From NCBI GenBank assembly GCA_947003375.1, contig CAMQOJ010000178.1, positions 1 through 8,154 on the forward strand: a stretch of 8,154 nucleotides of DNA. The letters run 5' to 3'. A program made the position numbers and the translations under genes. Positions 1 through 7,091 of the stretch are shown here, one piece after another. How positions within the stretch are numbered: the stretch's first letter is position 1; each line of letters begins with the position of its first letter. The notes below the pieces were generated by a model, which made no database searches, was not told where the DNA came from, and worked only from the letters and a program-made list of their open reading frames with translations. The DNA comes from an uncultured Lachnospiraceae bacterium. Its GTDB lineage: Bacteria; Bacillota; Clostridia; Lachnospirales; Lachnospiraceae.

Positions 1-84
1 CGCCTTCATACCCCGCTTCCTCCGTTACGGCATACCCGGTTGCGCCTTCATACCCTGCTTCCTCCGTTACGGCATACTCGGTTG
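1..84 (-). repeat. 42-bp in-frame tandem repeat (two near-identical copies)
   Basis: Positions 1-42 and 43-84 are copies of one 42-bp unit that differ at only two places (C/T at 14 versus 56, and at 36 versus 78). A third, degenerate copy follows at about 85-124. On the minus strand each unit encodes 14 residues, AGYEGATGYAVTEE or AGYEEATEYAVTEE. The array touches the window edge, so its true copy number is unknown. The period is a multiple of three, so gain or loss of units keeps the reading frame. Confidence 0.9.
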
Positions 85-1861
85 CTTCCTCATATCCGGC
101 TTCGCCTCCGTATTCCGCCTCTTCGTCACTGTACCCAACTTCTTCCACATATTCCGGCCGGGTTCCGTCCTCCTCTATCGCTTCCGGTTCCGCCCCTGTT
201 TCGGTCCCCTGCCCGTCTGCTCCATCGCTGTATGCCATCCCATCCGTACTCTCCGACTCCGTATAGCTCTCCGTCGTGGAATCCTGCCGCCCTGCCTCCG
301 ACAGACCTTGAGCCTCCCTGCCTTCTGCCTGAGTCTGCCCTGCCTCCCCTTTTTCGAGCTGCTCCAACAGGCCGTCCCTGACAGCGGCATCGAATTCCGT
401 GAACATAGGGCCCGTCTGGCTCAGGACATGCTTGCGCACCTCCTCCTGGCATTTTGCCTCGCTCGCTTTCTTTATCCGCTCCCATTCCGCCAGAATGTCC
501 GCAATCTTCATCTGGCCTGTTATCTGCTTCTCCGCAGTAGCGTTCTCAGGCAGCACGATGCTAATCTGTCCGTCTGCCTCCTGGGAGAGCACTTCCGCCA
601 TCTCTCTTGGCGGCTGTATATCTATCTGCGCTTCCTCTGTCTTCTCCGCATGCTGCTCCGGGGATCGCCGGGCATCAATGTCTGCGTCCACGTCTTCCCG
701 ATCCGTCTCCGCCCTGGCCTCCTCCGCATCCGGCCCCTCGGCATGCTCCAAAGCCGCATACGAATCCTGCCATTTTACAGTCTCCGGCTCCGGTTCAGAC
801 TCTTCAAAGGTCCCCTCTTCCGCCAGAAAAGCATCGTCAATCTCTCCCGTAGCGCCGAAGAACACCTCCGACTCTTCTATCTCTTCCTCTCCAACGTCCT
901 GGTAGCCCACATCCTCCGGCGCCCCGGAGGCTCCCTCCGCAGGGAGTGCCCCCGCCTGTACGCTGCCATCCGCTCCCAGTACCTCCTGGAGCCCTGCCGC
1001 CAGCTCGGCCTGTAGATTGATGGTATTGTACTGTCCCACATCCACGGTTTTCACCTGGATATCCAATTCGTCCGGCTGTTCCGGTTCCAGGGCATCTCCT
1101 TCCGTATATCCAGGCTCCTGTCGTCCGTCCTCTTCCGGTCCCTGCTCCTCCGGCTGCCAGCCGTAGTCCCCATCCTGTCCGTTCTGCTGCCCGTAATCCT
1201 CCTCATAGCTATCCTGCTCTTCCGGCTCCGGCTCTCCAGGCACAGCCTCCTCGAAACGCCTGTCGTACACCTCTTGCTGGGCTGGCGTCAGCGGCTGATG
1301 GAGCATCTTCAGTTCCATGGCCTTTACCACATACTTGCCCTCGCCGAACCACAGAATCAGTTCATCGCATTCCTCCACACAGCGGGTTCCCAGCCCCACC
1401 CTGTGGTAGAGATAGGCCAGCTCATAGGCCCATTTCTCCCTGTAATCCCTCTTTTTCAGCTCCTCCAGCACGCCGATGCGCTCCTCCAGGCTCACCTCCT
1501 GGGCCTCATAGAGCTTGTACTGCAGAATAAAGCGGCCCGTATCTCTGGGGGCCACCCGCACGAAGTCCTTGTAGTAATTCAGGGCCTGCACGAAGTCCTC
1601 TGTCTTGATGCAGAGCTCGCAGAGGGAGTAGCAGATAGTCCTGCCGCCGGGCCTCCTCTCATAGGCCAGCAGCAGCATGTTCTTCGCGTCCTCATATCGT
1701 CTGTTTATCTTGTATACATCGCTTACGGTGCACAGCATCATAACACTCTTCACCCTGCGCCAGTCGATGGTGTCCGCGATTTCGGCAGCCTGCGCAAAAT
1801 TTCCCTGTCCTATCAGGGACTTTATTTCATCCGATCTTACTTTATATTCATATTTATCCAA
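1..1861 (-). CDS. TPR-like protein with long acidic, low-complexity region (C-terminus outside window)
   Basis: An open frame runs leftward from 1861 without a stop to the window edge: 620 codons visible, 3' end missing. It begins LDKYEYKVRSDEIKSL. The first ~195 residues are helix-rich and resemble tetratricopeptide repeats, for example REKWAYELAYLYHRVGLGTR and the segment ending LKMLHQPLTPAQQEVYDRR. After that the chain is dominated by Glu, Asp, Gly, Ala, Pro and Gln and should be disordered. It is broken only by a likely helical stretch at about residues 430-505 (QITGQMKIADILAEWERIKK, later GPMFTEFDAAVRDGLLEQLE). The last visible ~40 residues are a tandem repeat. Start choice: TTG at 1861-1859 has AGGGG 9 nt upstream, and in-frame stops lie just above it; an ATT at 1867 is possible but poorly spaced. 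There is no signal peptide or membrane segment, so it is probably cytoplasmic. I recognise it as a conserved Lachnospiraceae family of unknown function; a scaffold or assembly role is only inference. Confidence 0.8.
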   Translation of the reverse strand, partial: MDKYEYKVRSDEIKSLIGQGNFAQAAEIADTIDWRRVKSVMMLCTVSDVYKINRRYEDAKNMLLLAYERRPGGRTICYSLCELCIKTEDFVQALNYYKDFVRVAPRDTGRFILQYKLYEAQEVSLEERIGVLEELKKRDYREKWAYELAYLYHRVGLGTRCVEECDELILWFGEGKYVVKAMELKMLHQPLTPAQQEVYDRRFEEAVPGEPEPEEQDSYEEDYGQQNGQDGDYGWQPEEQGPEEDGRQEPGYTEGDALEPEQPDELDIQVKTVDVGQYNTINLQAELAAGLQEVLGADGSVQAGALPAEGASGAPEDVGYQDVGEEEIEESEVFFGATGEIDDAFLAEEGTFEESEPEPETVKWQDSYAALEHAEGPDAEEARAETDREDVDADIDARRSPEQHAEKTEEAQIDIQPPREMAEVLSQEADGQISIVLPENATAEKQITGQMKIADILAEWERIKKASEAKCQEEVRKHVLSQTGPMFTEFDAAVRDGLLEQLEKGEAGQTQAEGREAQGLSEAGRQDSTTESYTESESTDGMAYSDGADGQGTETGAEPEAIEEDGTRPEYVEEVGYSDEEAEYGGEAGYEEATEYAVTEEAGYEGATGYAVTEEAGYEG

Positions 1862-1932
1862 GGTAATACGCCCCTATCCCTAATGGCAATCTATATGTAA
1901 GCCTCTTCCCATACCTCCGGCCATTATTCTCT

Positions 1933-1962
1933 AGTGTAACATAGCCAATGTATATATGTCAA
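1933..1962 (-). promoter_or_regulatory. Promoter for the TPR-like acidic protein
   Basis: On the minus strand a consensus -35 TTGACA (1962-1957) is followed by an 18-nt spacer and a -10 TACACT (1938-1933), which is preceded by TGT as in an extended -10. A run of almost only T (minus strand, 1979-1961) lies directly upstream of the -35 and could act as an UP element. Transcription should begin near 1926, giving a leader of roughly 65 nt before the TTG at 1861. Confidence 0.72.
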
Positions 1963-1979
1963 AAATAAAAAAGAAAAAA

Positions 1980-2831
1980 TCACAGCCTGTCCGAAAGCGC
2001 CGCGAACTGCGTCAACGTCAGCGCCTCGCCGCGAACCATAGCGGGAAGCCCCATCTCCTCCAGAACCTGTGCCACCCGTTCCCTGGAGACTCCCAGCCCC
2101 GGCGCATTCCCCAAGCTGTTGGCCAGAGTCTTGCGACGCTGATTGAACGAAGCGCGGATGATGGCAAACAGCTTCCCGGCATCGGCTGCCTGGACGGGAG
2201 GCGTCCCGTACCTGGTCAGACGAATCACGGCACTGCCCACATTAGGCCTGGGAATGAAGCAGTTGGGCGGTACATTGGCCACCACCTCCGGCTCCGAGTA
2301 GTACTGCACCGCCAGCGAAAGGGCCCCGTATTCCTTGGTGCCTGGGCCCGCCTGCATCCGCTCCGCCACCTCCCTCTGCACCATGACCGTAATGCTCTTA
2401 AGCGGCGCGCCGCTTTCCAGCAGGCTCATGATGATGGGGGTAGTAATGTAGTAGGGCAGGTTCGCCACCACCTTCACCGGGTGTCCCTCCTGCCCGGAGA
2501 CAAGCTCTCTCACATCCAGCTTCAGGATGTCCTCATTGATGACCGTCACATTGGGATAAGGGGACAGCGTCTCCTCCAGAATGGGAATCAGGTTCCTGTC
2601 GATTTCCACCGCCACCACCTTCCCGGCCCGCTCAGCCAGGAGCTGGGTCATGGTGCCGATGCCAGGGCCGATTTCCAGCACGCAGTCGTCTTCTGCCACT
2701 CCCGCAGCGTCTATGACCCTCTGCAGCACATTGGGGTCGATAAGGAAGTTCTGTCCGTATTTTTTCTGAAATGTAAAGTTGTGCCTGCGCAGCACCTCGA
2801 TGGTGTTGTGTGGGATTCCCAGATTTGTCAT
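1980..2831 (-). CDS. rsmA: 16S rRNA (adenine1518/1519-N6)-dimethyltransferase RsmA (KsgA)
   Basis: This 283-residue protein uses S-adenosylmethionine to dimethylate two adjacent adenines in the helix-45 loop of 16S rRNA during late small-subunit assembly. Visible hallmarks: the N-terminal KYGQNFLID (24-32); SAM-binding motif I VLEIGPGIGT (51-60); the acidic motif VAVEID (73-78); catalytic motif IV NLPYYITTP (124-132); and a C-terminal RNA-binding part with RASFNQRRKTLANSL (226-240). Length is close to the usual ~290. The frame is open 36 codons further upstream, to 2939, but that extension overlaps the HAD gene and has no family similarity. MTNLGIPHNTIEVL aligns with the normal N-terminus, so I place the start at 2831. 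The nearest AGGA lies only 2 nt before this ATG, which is unusually close. The HAD gene is 70 nt upstream on the same strand and may be co-transcribed. Loss of this enzyme is known to give kasugamycin resistance. Confidence 0.96.
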   Translation of the reverse strand: MTNLGIPHNTIEVLRRHNFTFQKKYGQNFLIDPNVLQRVIDAAGVAEDDCVLEIGPGIGTMTQLLAERAGKVVAVEIDRNLIPILEETLSPYPNVTVINEDILKLDVRELVSGQEGHPVKVVANLPYYITTPIIMSLLESGAPLKSITVMVQREVAERMQAGPGTKEYGALSLAVQYYSEPEVVANVPPNCFIPRPNVGSAVIRLTRYGTPPVQAADAGKLFAIIRASFNQRRKTLANSLGNAPGLGVSRERVAQVLEEMGLPAMVRGEALTLTQFAALSDRL

Positions 2832-2848
2832 TTTCCTGTACCAGTTCC

Positions 2849-2863
2849 GCGGCAGTCTGCCGC
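2849..2863 (-). other. Perfect palindromic hairpin just upstream of rsmA
   Basis: GCGGCAGTCTGCCGC is a 7-bp perfect inverted repeat around a single base. As RNA it would fold as a 5-bp GC stem with a 5-nt loop. It sits 17 nt upstream of the rsmA ATG, between the end of the HAD gene and the rsmA ribosome binding region. No U-run follows it, so it is not an intrinsic terminator. It could influence rsmA translation or mRNA processing, which is inference. Confidence 0.45.
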
Positions 2864-2901
2864 CCTTCTTTCCTTCCGTTCCGCTTCGTGTCCGAGGCTT
2901 C

Positions 2902-3555
2902 TTACTTCGCTCTGCGCTGCAGGAAGTCCCGTACCTCAACCAGATTCTTCAATATTATGTAGCTTAAACGCCCCATCTCCTCATCGGGCGCGATTATGTC
3001 CGGAACCATGATGGGGCACATCCCGGCGGCGTGGGCAGAACGGATGCCGTTGGGGGAATCCTCGATGGCATAGGTCTCCCCCGGCTCCACCCCCAGCCTT
3101 TCACAGGCCAGCAGATAGATGTCCGGCAGGGGCTTGGAATGCTCCACCATATCCCCACCCACCACTACGGAGAAGTAGTCCTCCAGCCCCGTGTGCTTCA
3201 GGTGTCTGAGGACGGATTCCCTTTTGGTGGAGGAGGCCAGCCCCACCGCGTACCCCGCGCTTTTCAGCCACTCCAGAATCTCCCTCACGCCCGGCTTCAC
3301 CGGAATGCCGTTCTTCCCCACATAGTCCCGGAACCATGCGCCGGCGTGCTCCCGAAACAGCGGATAGTCGAAATCCTCCCCGTAGGCATCGAAGACCACC
3401 TGCCTGCTGTCGTTGGCGTTCAGGCCGATGCACAGGGGAAAGACCTTCTCCATATCAGGAAGCCCCCACTTCGCGGCCACCTCCATCCATGCCTGCATAC
3501 ATAACGCCTCTGTGTCGAAAAGGACGCCGTCCATGTCGAATATCACTGATTTCAT
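2902..3555 (-). CDS. HAD-superfamily hydrolase, beta-phosphoglucomutase/phosphatase-like
   Basis: A 217-residue cytoplasmic HAD subfamily IA enzyme, expected to hydrolyse or isomerise a small phosphorylated metabolite through a phospho-aspartate intermediate. All four HAD motifs are present: FDMDGVLFDTE with nucleophile Asp7 and acid/base Asp9; LASST with Ser108; Lys141 in HSKPLPDIY; and AIEDSPNG with Glu165/Asp166 for Mg2+. Residues ~15-85 form the helical cap that sets specificity. The cap does not let me name the substrate; beta-phosphoglucomutase, sugar-phosphate phosphatase and phosphoglycolate phosphatase-like activities are all possible. The start at 3555 is supported by GAGGGG 6 nt upstream and by the motif I position normal for the family. 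The open frame up to 3669 is rejected because it would overlap the preceding gene. rsmA follows after 70 nt; the DHHW gene ends 74 nt upstream. Confidence 0.92.
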   Translation of the reverse strand: MKSVIFDMDGVLFDTEALCMQAWMEVAAKWGLPDMEKVFPLCIGLNANDSRQVVFDAYGEDFDYPLFREHAGAWFRDYVGKNGIPVKPGVREILEWLKSAGYAVGLASSTKRESVLRHLKHTGLEDYFSVVVGGDMVEHSKPLPDIYLLACERLGVEPGETYAIEDSPNGIRSAHAAGMCPIMVPDIIAPDEEMGRLSYIILKNLVEVRDFLQRRAK

Positions 3556-3629
3556 CCCAGTCCCCTCTCTCTTTTGATTGCATGAAACCATAGCTCCGAA
3601 AAGCCCTGATTTCAAGAAGCCTGCAGTTC

Positions 3630-4751
3630 CTACTCTATATAGGCGAAATCCTCCAGGAAATGGATACAATTGTACAGCACCAGCACATCCATGCCGCCCT
3701 CCGGTTCATATTTCTCCATGAATTCGAACAGCCTGCCCCTGAAATGCCTGGGATCCAGCACGTAAATCTTCTCATAGTGGGGGATCAGCAGGGGGATGAA
3801 GCAGTTGGCATAGGAATCCTTGATGACGAACAGGGTGTGGTGGTTGGGATAGCCTGTCTCGATCTCCACGAAGGCATGGTTGTCGTCCAGGAAGAACCCG
3901 TACTTGTTCTTCGTGTCCAGATGGGAGGCTTCGTAGCAGGTATCCGTCTCCACCTTCAGGTCGTAGGTCACCTTCAGAGGGCGCTTCAGGGTCTCCGGGA
4001 AATAGTAGATGGGATCCCCCGCCATGTCCAGGTTCACCTTGGCCTGCAGCGTCCCCAGGAACCCCTCCGCCACCAGCTCCATGTCCTCCGCGCCGTAGCG
4101 CCCCCCGCGCCGTCCCGTGTAGGCCGCCCAGGCGTCATAGCCGTATGCCGCCCCCAGGGACGTCCAGTGGTGGTCCGTGCGGTAATAGATCTCCTCCTGC
4201 GCATGCTCCTGCAGGACCGTGTACACATCTATGAAATGCTCCTCTCCCACATGGCTCTCCACCTGGTCCAGAAGCTGCTTTTCGTCATAATAGGGCGCGT
4301 ACCTGGGCAGCTTGTCCGTGAGGATGTTGTCCGCCGTGGGCACCAGCATCACCCCCGCGTCCCACTCCCAGACCAGCTTATCCAGCAGCGCGATCTTCTT
4401 GGACTCCTGCACCGCAGAGTAGTCCCCGGGCAGGTGCCTCTCTATCAGATAGCCGTCGGAGCCCAGATAGACCCCGCCGATCTCCTTCTCCTGCAGCGCC
4501 AGGTCCATGTAGGTCTTGATCGCCACCCATTTGTCCCGGCTGACGAACTGATCCGTCAGGTAGGCCTCGTACTTCTCCGTATAGTCCTCCCACAGAAGGG
4601 CCTCCAGGGAAAATTCCGGCCTGGCGGCCAGCACCCTGTTCTCCGTCTCCGAAAAAAGGCGGTCCTTCTGTATCAGATCCGCCGCGGTGAACACCACGAT
4701 CACAGACGCGATGACGATTATGGTAAAAAGAGCGCTTCTCTTCTCATTCAT
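3630..4751 (-). CDS. DHHW family protein (AlgX/AlgJ-like extracytoplasmic acyltransferase or esterase)
   Basis: A 373-residue protein with one N-terminal membrane anchor or uncleaved signal (about residues 7-24, LFTIIVIASVIVVFTAA) after a short basic start. The rest should be extracytoplasmic. The family-typical SETENRVLAARPEFS follows the anchor (34-48). The name-giving TDHHW is at 192-196, and KDSYAN at 311-316 supplies Ser313. Asp193/His194 plus that serine match the SGNH-like triad known from alginate acetyltransferases AlgJ and AlgX. Such proteins act with an MBOAT partner to O-acetylate exported polymers, and an MBOAT gene lies 47 nt upstream on the same strand. The polymer modified here is not evident. 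The start ATG at 4751 has AAGGA about 10 nt upstream and leads directly into the membrane segment. Esterase rather than transferase activity cannot be excluded. Confidence 0.88.
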   Translation of the reverse strand: MNEKRSALFTIIVIASVIVVFTAADLIQKDRLFSETENRVLAARPEFSLEALLWEDYTEKYEAYLTDQFVSRDKWVAIKTYMDLALQEKEIGGVYLGSDGYLIERHLPGDYSAVQESKKIALLDKLVWEWDAGVMLVPTADNILTDKLPRYAPYYDEKQLLDQVESHVGEEHFIDVYTVLQEHAQEEIYYRTDHHWTSLGAAYGYDAWAAYTGRRGGRYGAEDMELVAEGFLGTLQAKVNLDMAGDPIYYFPETLKRPLKVTYDLKVETDTCYEASHLDTKNKYGFFLDDNHAFVEIETGYPNHHTLFVIKDSYANCFIPLLIPHYEKIYVLDPRHFRGRLFEFMEKYEPEGGMDVLVLYNCIHFLEDFAYIE

Positions 4752-4768
4752 GTGCGATCATTCCTTTT

Positions 4769-4785
4769 TTGACTCATTCGGTCAA
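4769..4785 (-). other. Small inverted repeat between the MBOAT and DHHW genes
   Basis: TTGAC and GTCAA are separated by 7 nt, giving a 5-bp stem in the 47-nt gap. On the coding strand it is followed by an A-run and the AAGGA ribosome binding site of the DHHW gene. It lacks a U-tract, so it is not a terminator. It may be an mRNA stability or spacing element, or chance. Confidence 0.3.
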
Positions 4786-4798
4786 TCATTTCCGGATC

Positions 4799-6211
4799 CT
4801 AAAAGCGAAAATAGAGGAAAGGGTTGTAGGACGCGTCCACGATCCCCGCGATGCTCAGCAGCAGCAGGCCCGCCGGGATGAACTTCTCCCCGAACCGGTA
4901 CAGGGCGATATGGAAGCCCGTCCGGGAACCTCTCAGACGCTCCGTCAGCCTGTGGGCCAGGGGCGTGGACGCCACCAGGGCCACCAGGAACAGGATCAGA
5001 TACTGCCTGCTCAGATAGACGCCCTGTCTGTCGAGCAGGCTGACGCCAGTCCCCGTCATGGCCTTCACATAGCTCCAGATGCCTGCCGGCGTCTCCAGGG
5101 CGAAGAGCACCCACCCCGCCAGCGCCACCAGCAGCGTGTACAGGATGCCGATCCCCTTGGGCAGCCATGCCAGGAGCCGCCCCAGGAACAGCTTCTCCAG
5201 CATCAGGGCAAAGGCGAACCACAGCCCCCACAGCAGGAAATTCCATCCCGCTCCGTGCCAGATGCCCGTGAGCATCCATACCACCAGGATGTTCAGCAGC
5301 TGCTTGGGCAGCCCTCTCCTGCTGCCCCCCAAGGGGAAATACACATACTCCCGGAACCAGCTCCCCAGGGAGATATGCCATCTGCGCCAGAACTCCGTCA
5401 CGGAAGCCGAGATATAGGGATAGTTGAAGTTCTCCGGGAACCGGAAGCCCAGCATCCGCCCCAGGCCGATGGCCATGTCCGAATAGCCGGAGAAATCGAA
5501 ATAAATCTGGAAGCCGAAGGCCACGATGCCCAGCCAGGCCGTGAGCATGCTGATCCTGCGCAGGTCCATGGCGCTGACGAAGGCCCAGAGCTCCCCGATG
5601 TTATTGGCCAGCAGCACCTTCTTCCCCAGGCCGATGCAGAACCGCTTCAGCCCCTCGCTGACGTCCGGAAGCGTAATCCTGCGGTGATGCATGGATTTCT
5701 CCACATCCCGGTACTTCACGATGGGCCCGGCGATGAGCTGGGGGAACATGGCCACGTACACCCCGAAGTCCAGGAGGTTCCTCTGTACCCTGGCCTGGCC
5801 CCTGTACACGTCGATGGTGTAGGACATGGTCTGGAAGGTGTAGAAGGAGATGCCGATGGGCAGCCCCAGGGAGAGCAGCGGGACCTTTGTGCCCAGGACC
5901 GCGTTCAGGCTCCCGATCAGGAAATCCGCGTATTTGAAGAAGCACAGCACCCCCAGGTTGATGACCACCGAGGACAATAACACCAGCTTCGCCCTACGCT
6001 TCCCCCGAAGCCTCTCCAGCAGCCGCCCGTGGACATAATCCACCACCGTGGAGAAGAGCATCAGCAGCACGTACACCGGCTCCCCCCAGGCATAGAAAAT
6101 AAGGCTCCCCAAAAAGAGGATGAGGTTCTTCATCCTCTCGGGAACCAGATAATACAATAGGAAGAACAAGGGCAAAAAACGGAAAAGGAACACGATGCTG
6201 CTGAAAACCAT
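4799..6211 (-). CDS. MBOAT family membrane O-acyltransferase (AlgI/DltB-like)
   Basis: A 470-residue polytopic membrane protein with about ten or more hydrophobic segments, the first starting at residue 3. It has the full MBOAT signature. FQIYFDFSGYSDMAIGLGRM (235-253) is followed by FWRRWHISLGSWFREYVYFPLGG (274-296) with His279, and then GIWHGAGWNFLLWG (316-329) with the near-invariant His319. Length and motif order match bacterial AlgI/PatA-type enzymes. Known relatives pass an acetyl or acyl group from a cytoplasmic donor across the membrane to an extracytoplasmic partner that modifies alginate, peptidoglycan, teichoic acid or exopolysaccharide. The partner here is most likely the DHHW protein encoded 47 nt downstream. 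The start at 6211 has GGAG 9 nt upstream and gives the usual short N-terminus before the first helix. The DUF4358 lipoprotein gene ends 54 nt upstream, consistent with one operon. Confidence 0.95.
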   Translation of the reverse strand: MVFSSIVFLFRFLPLFFLLYYLVPERMKNLILFLGSLIFYAWGEPVYVLLMLFSTVVDYVHGRLLERLRGKRRAKLVLLSSVVINLGVLCFFKYADFLIGSLNAVLGTKVPLLSLGLPIGISFYTFQTMSYTIDVYRGQARVQRNLLDFGVYVAMFPQLIAGPIVKYRDVEKSMHHRRITLPDVSEGLKRFCIGLGKKVLLANNIGELWAFVSAMDLRRISMLTAWLGIVAFGFQIYFDFSGYSDMAIGLGRMLGFRFPENFNYPYISASVTEFWRRWHISLGSWFREYVYFPLGGSRRGLPKQLLNILVVWMLTGIWHGAGWNFLLWGLWFAFALMLEKLFLGRLLAWLPKGIGILYTLLVALAGWVLFALETPAGIWSYVKAMTGTGVSLLDRQGVYLSRQYLILFLVALVASTPLAHRLTERLRGSRTGFHIALYRFGEKFIPAGLLLLSIAGIVDASYNPFLYFRF

Positions 6212-6242
6212 TCCTGTATACTCCTATACTACGCGTTGGGGC

Positions 6243-6255
6243 GCCCCCCTGGGGC
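6243..6255 (-). other. GC-rich hairpin between the lipoprotein and MBOAT genes
   Basis: On the coding strand GCCCC-AGG-GGGGC can form a 5-bp all-GC stem with a 3-nt loop in the 54-nt gap. An overlapping palindrome, GGGGCGCCCC, lies at 6238-6247. No U-run follows in the direction of transcription, so read-through into the MBOAT gene is expected. It might lower or stabilise downstream expression; this is inference. Confidence 0.35.
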
Positions 6256-6265
6256 CAGCCTTTTC

Positions 6266-6988
6266 TCAGGGCAGCTTGGCGCGGACGGCCTCTATCACCT
6301 TGTCGTTTCTCTCCTGGCACAGGGCGACTACAGCCTCTTCGCCCTTTTCCTCCGCCTGGGTGGTATCTCCGCCCAACTGCACGAACATCACATAGCTGCC
6401 AATGGTCTCCACCCGTGAGGCCTGGATCTTCCCAAGGTTCATGGGATACTGCATGGTGTCGTTGACCTTGGCCTCCCGGTAAGCCTCCAGGGCCTCCCGG
6501 ACCGCCTCCACTTTATCATCTTTCGCCCTGATAATCACCAGGGTATCCACATGGGCGCTCATCATGGGCATCTCCGCCATGTAGTCCTCGTACATGTCGG
6601 CTGAAATCCCGAAAAAATTCTCCAGCATGTCCGGCTCCAGCGCCATATCCGGCCAGTAGCCCCCTTCTTCCGCCGCCTCCACCGCCGCGGCCTTCAAATC
6701 CTCCATCTCCTGGCTCCAGCCCTCCGCTGCGCCCTCCGGGGCATCCCCGCCCTCCGACTCCTGGGCCTCACCGCTGTCAGCGGGATCCGACTCCTCCGGG
6801 GCAGCGCTTTCTTCCGGCAGGCTTTCCTCCGGAGCGCTCTCTGTGCTCTCCGTGCTCTCCACGCTCTCCTGGACGCTGTTCTCTCCGGAACCTGAGGAAC
6901 TCTCCTTCCCTCCGTCCCCGCCGCATCCCGCAAGCAGGAACGCCAGCGCCACCGCACACAATGCAACCAATCTCTTTTTCATCATCAT
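6266..6988 (-). CDS. DUF4358 domain lipoprotein
   Basis: A 240-residue exported lipoprotein. Residues 1-22 are a type II signal peptide: MMMKK, a hydrophobic stretch, then lipobox LAGC with Cys22 as the lipidation site. A long linker follows (about residues 23-110), very rich in Ser, Glu, Gly and Pro (STESTESAPEESLPEES and similar), which should hold the domain away from the membrane. The C-terminal ~125 residues (from about WPDMALEPDMLENFFGIS to AVRAKLP) match DUF4358, including the core VDTLVIIRAKDDKVEAVREA and the strand GSYVMFVQLGG. DUF4358 has no established function that I know of. Start: AGGAGG is 5 nt before the first of three consecutive ATGs at 6988; the second (6985) is equally possible. 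The frame open to 7015 is rejected because it would put the Shine-Dalgarno inside the gene. It is the first gene of the MBOAT-DHHW group, suggesting an accessory role in the same surface process. Confidence 0.87.
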   Translation of the reverse strand: MMMKKRLVALCAVALAFLLAGCGGDGGKESSSGSGENSVQESVESTESTESAPEESLPEESAAPEESDPADSGEAQESEGGDAPEGAAEGWSQEMEDLKAAAVEAAEEGGYWPDMALEPDMLENFFGISADMYEDYMAEMPMMSAHVDTLVIIRAKDDKVEAVREALEAYREAKVNDTMQYPMNLGKIQASRVETIGSYVMFVQLGGDTTQAEEKGEEAVVALCQERNDKVIEAVRAKLP

Positions 6989-7062
6989 TGACTCCTCCTG
7001 TTTCTGAAAATCCAAAGGATTTCTTTTTGACTAGTCTGTCCCTATCCGGATTTTCTACACGC

Positions 7063-7091
7063 ATTGTAACACAATTTCTGCCAAAAGAAAA
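7063..7091 (-). promoter_or_regulatory. Candidate promoter for the DUF4358-MBOAT-DHHW group
   Basis: On the minus strand a -10 TACAAT (7068-7063) is preceded by TGT, an extended -10 element. At 17 nt spacing the -35 would be TTTTCT (7091-7086), a poor match, so the extended -10 would carry most of the strength. Transcription would start near 7056, giving a leader of about 68 nt before the ATG at 6988. Confidence 0.55.

Noticed and set aside
308..1015. Plus-strand open frames over the left end (308-1015, 399-905, 1274-1900)
   Set aside because: They are antisense to the acidic TPR-like protein. The minus-strand frame is continuous over 620 codons with a promoter and conserved N-terminus.
2832..2939. 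N-terminal extension of rsmA to 2939
   Set aside because: It would overlap the HAD gene, and the added 36 residues do not resemble any RsmA N-terminus.
1956..3011. A 351-codon plus-strand open frame opposite rsmA
   Set aside because: It spans the rsmA gene, part of the HAD gene and the gap, has no ribosome binding site or domain, and is composed like an antisense shadow.
3577..3613. Imperfect hairpin in the gap between the DHHW and HAD genes
   Set aside because: The outer stem needs a wobble pair, the inner part is weak, and no U-run follows, so it is not a credible terminator or regulatory element.
3556..3669. N-terminal extension of the HAD protein to 3669
   Set aside because: It would overlap the DHHW gene, whereas a good Shine-Dalgarno serves the ATG at 3555, directly ahead of motif I.
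3660..4772. A 370-codon plus-strand open frame opposite the DHHW gene
   Set aside because: It has no recognisable domain, and the minus strand carries DHHW, the catalytic Ser motif and a membrane anchor in order. It is a shadow.
4769..5980. A 403-codon open frame on the plus strand opposite the MBOAT gene
   Set aside because: It is low-complexity (Gln, Pro, His, Glu) with no family features and lies entirely opposite clear MBOAT motifs. It results from GC-biased third codon positions.
7008..7027. AAATCC-AAA-GGATTT followed by CTTTTT as a plus-strand terminator
   Set aside because: The stem is AT-rich and only 6 bp, and no plus-strand gene lies upstream to terminate. It more likely belongs to the lipoprotein leader or is chance.
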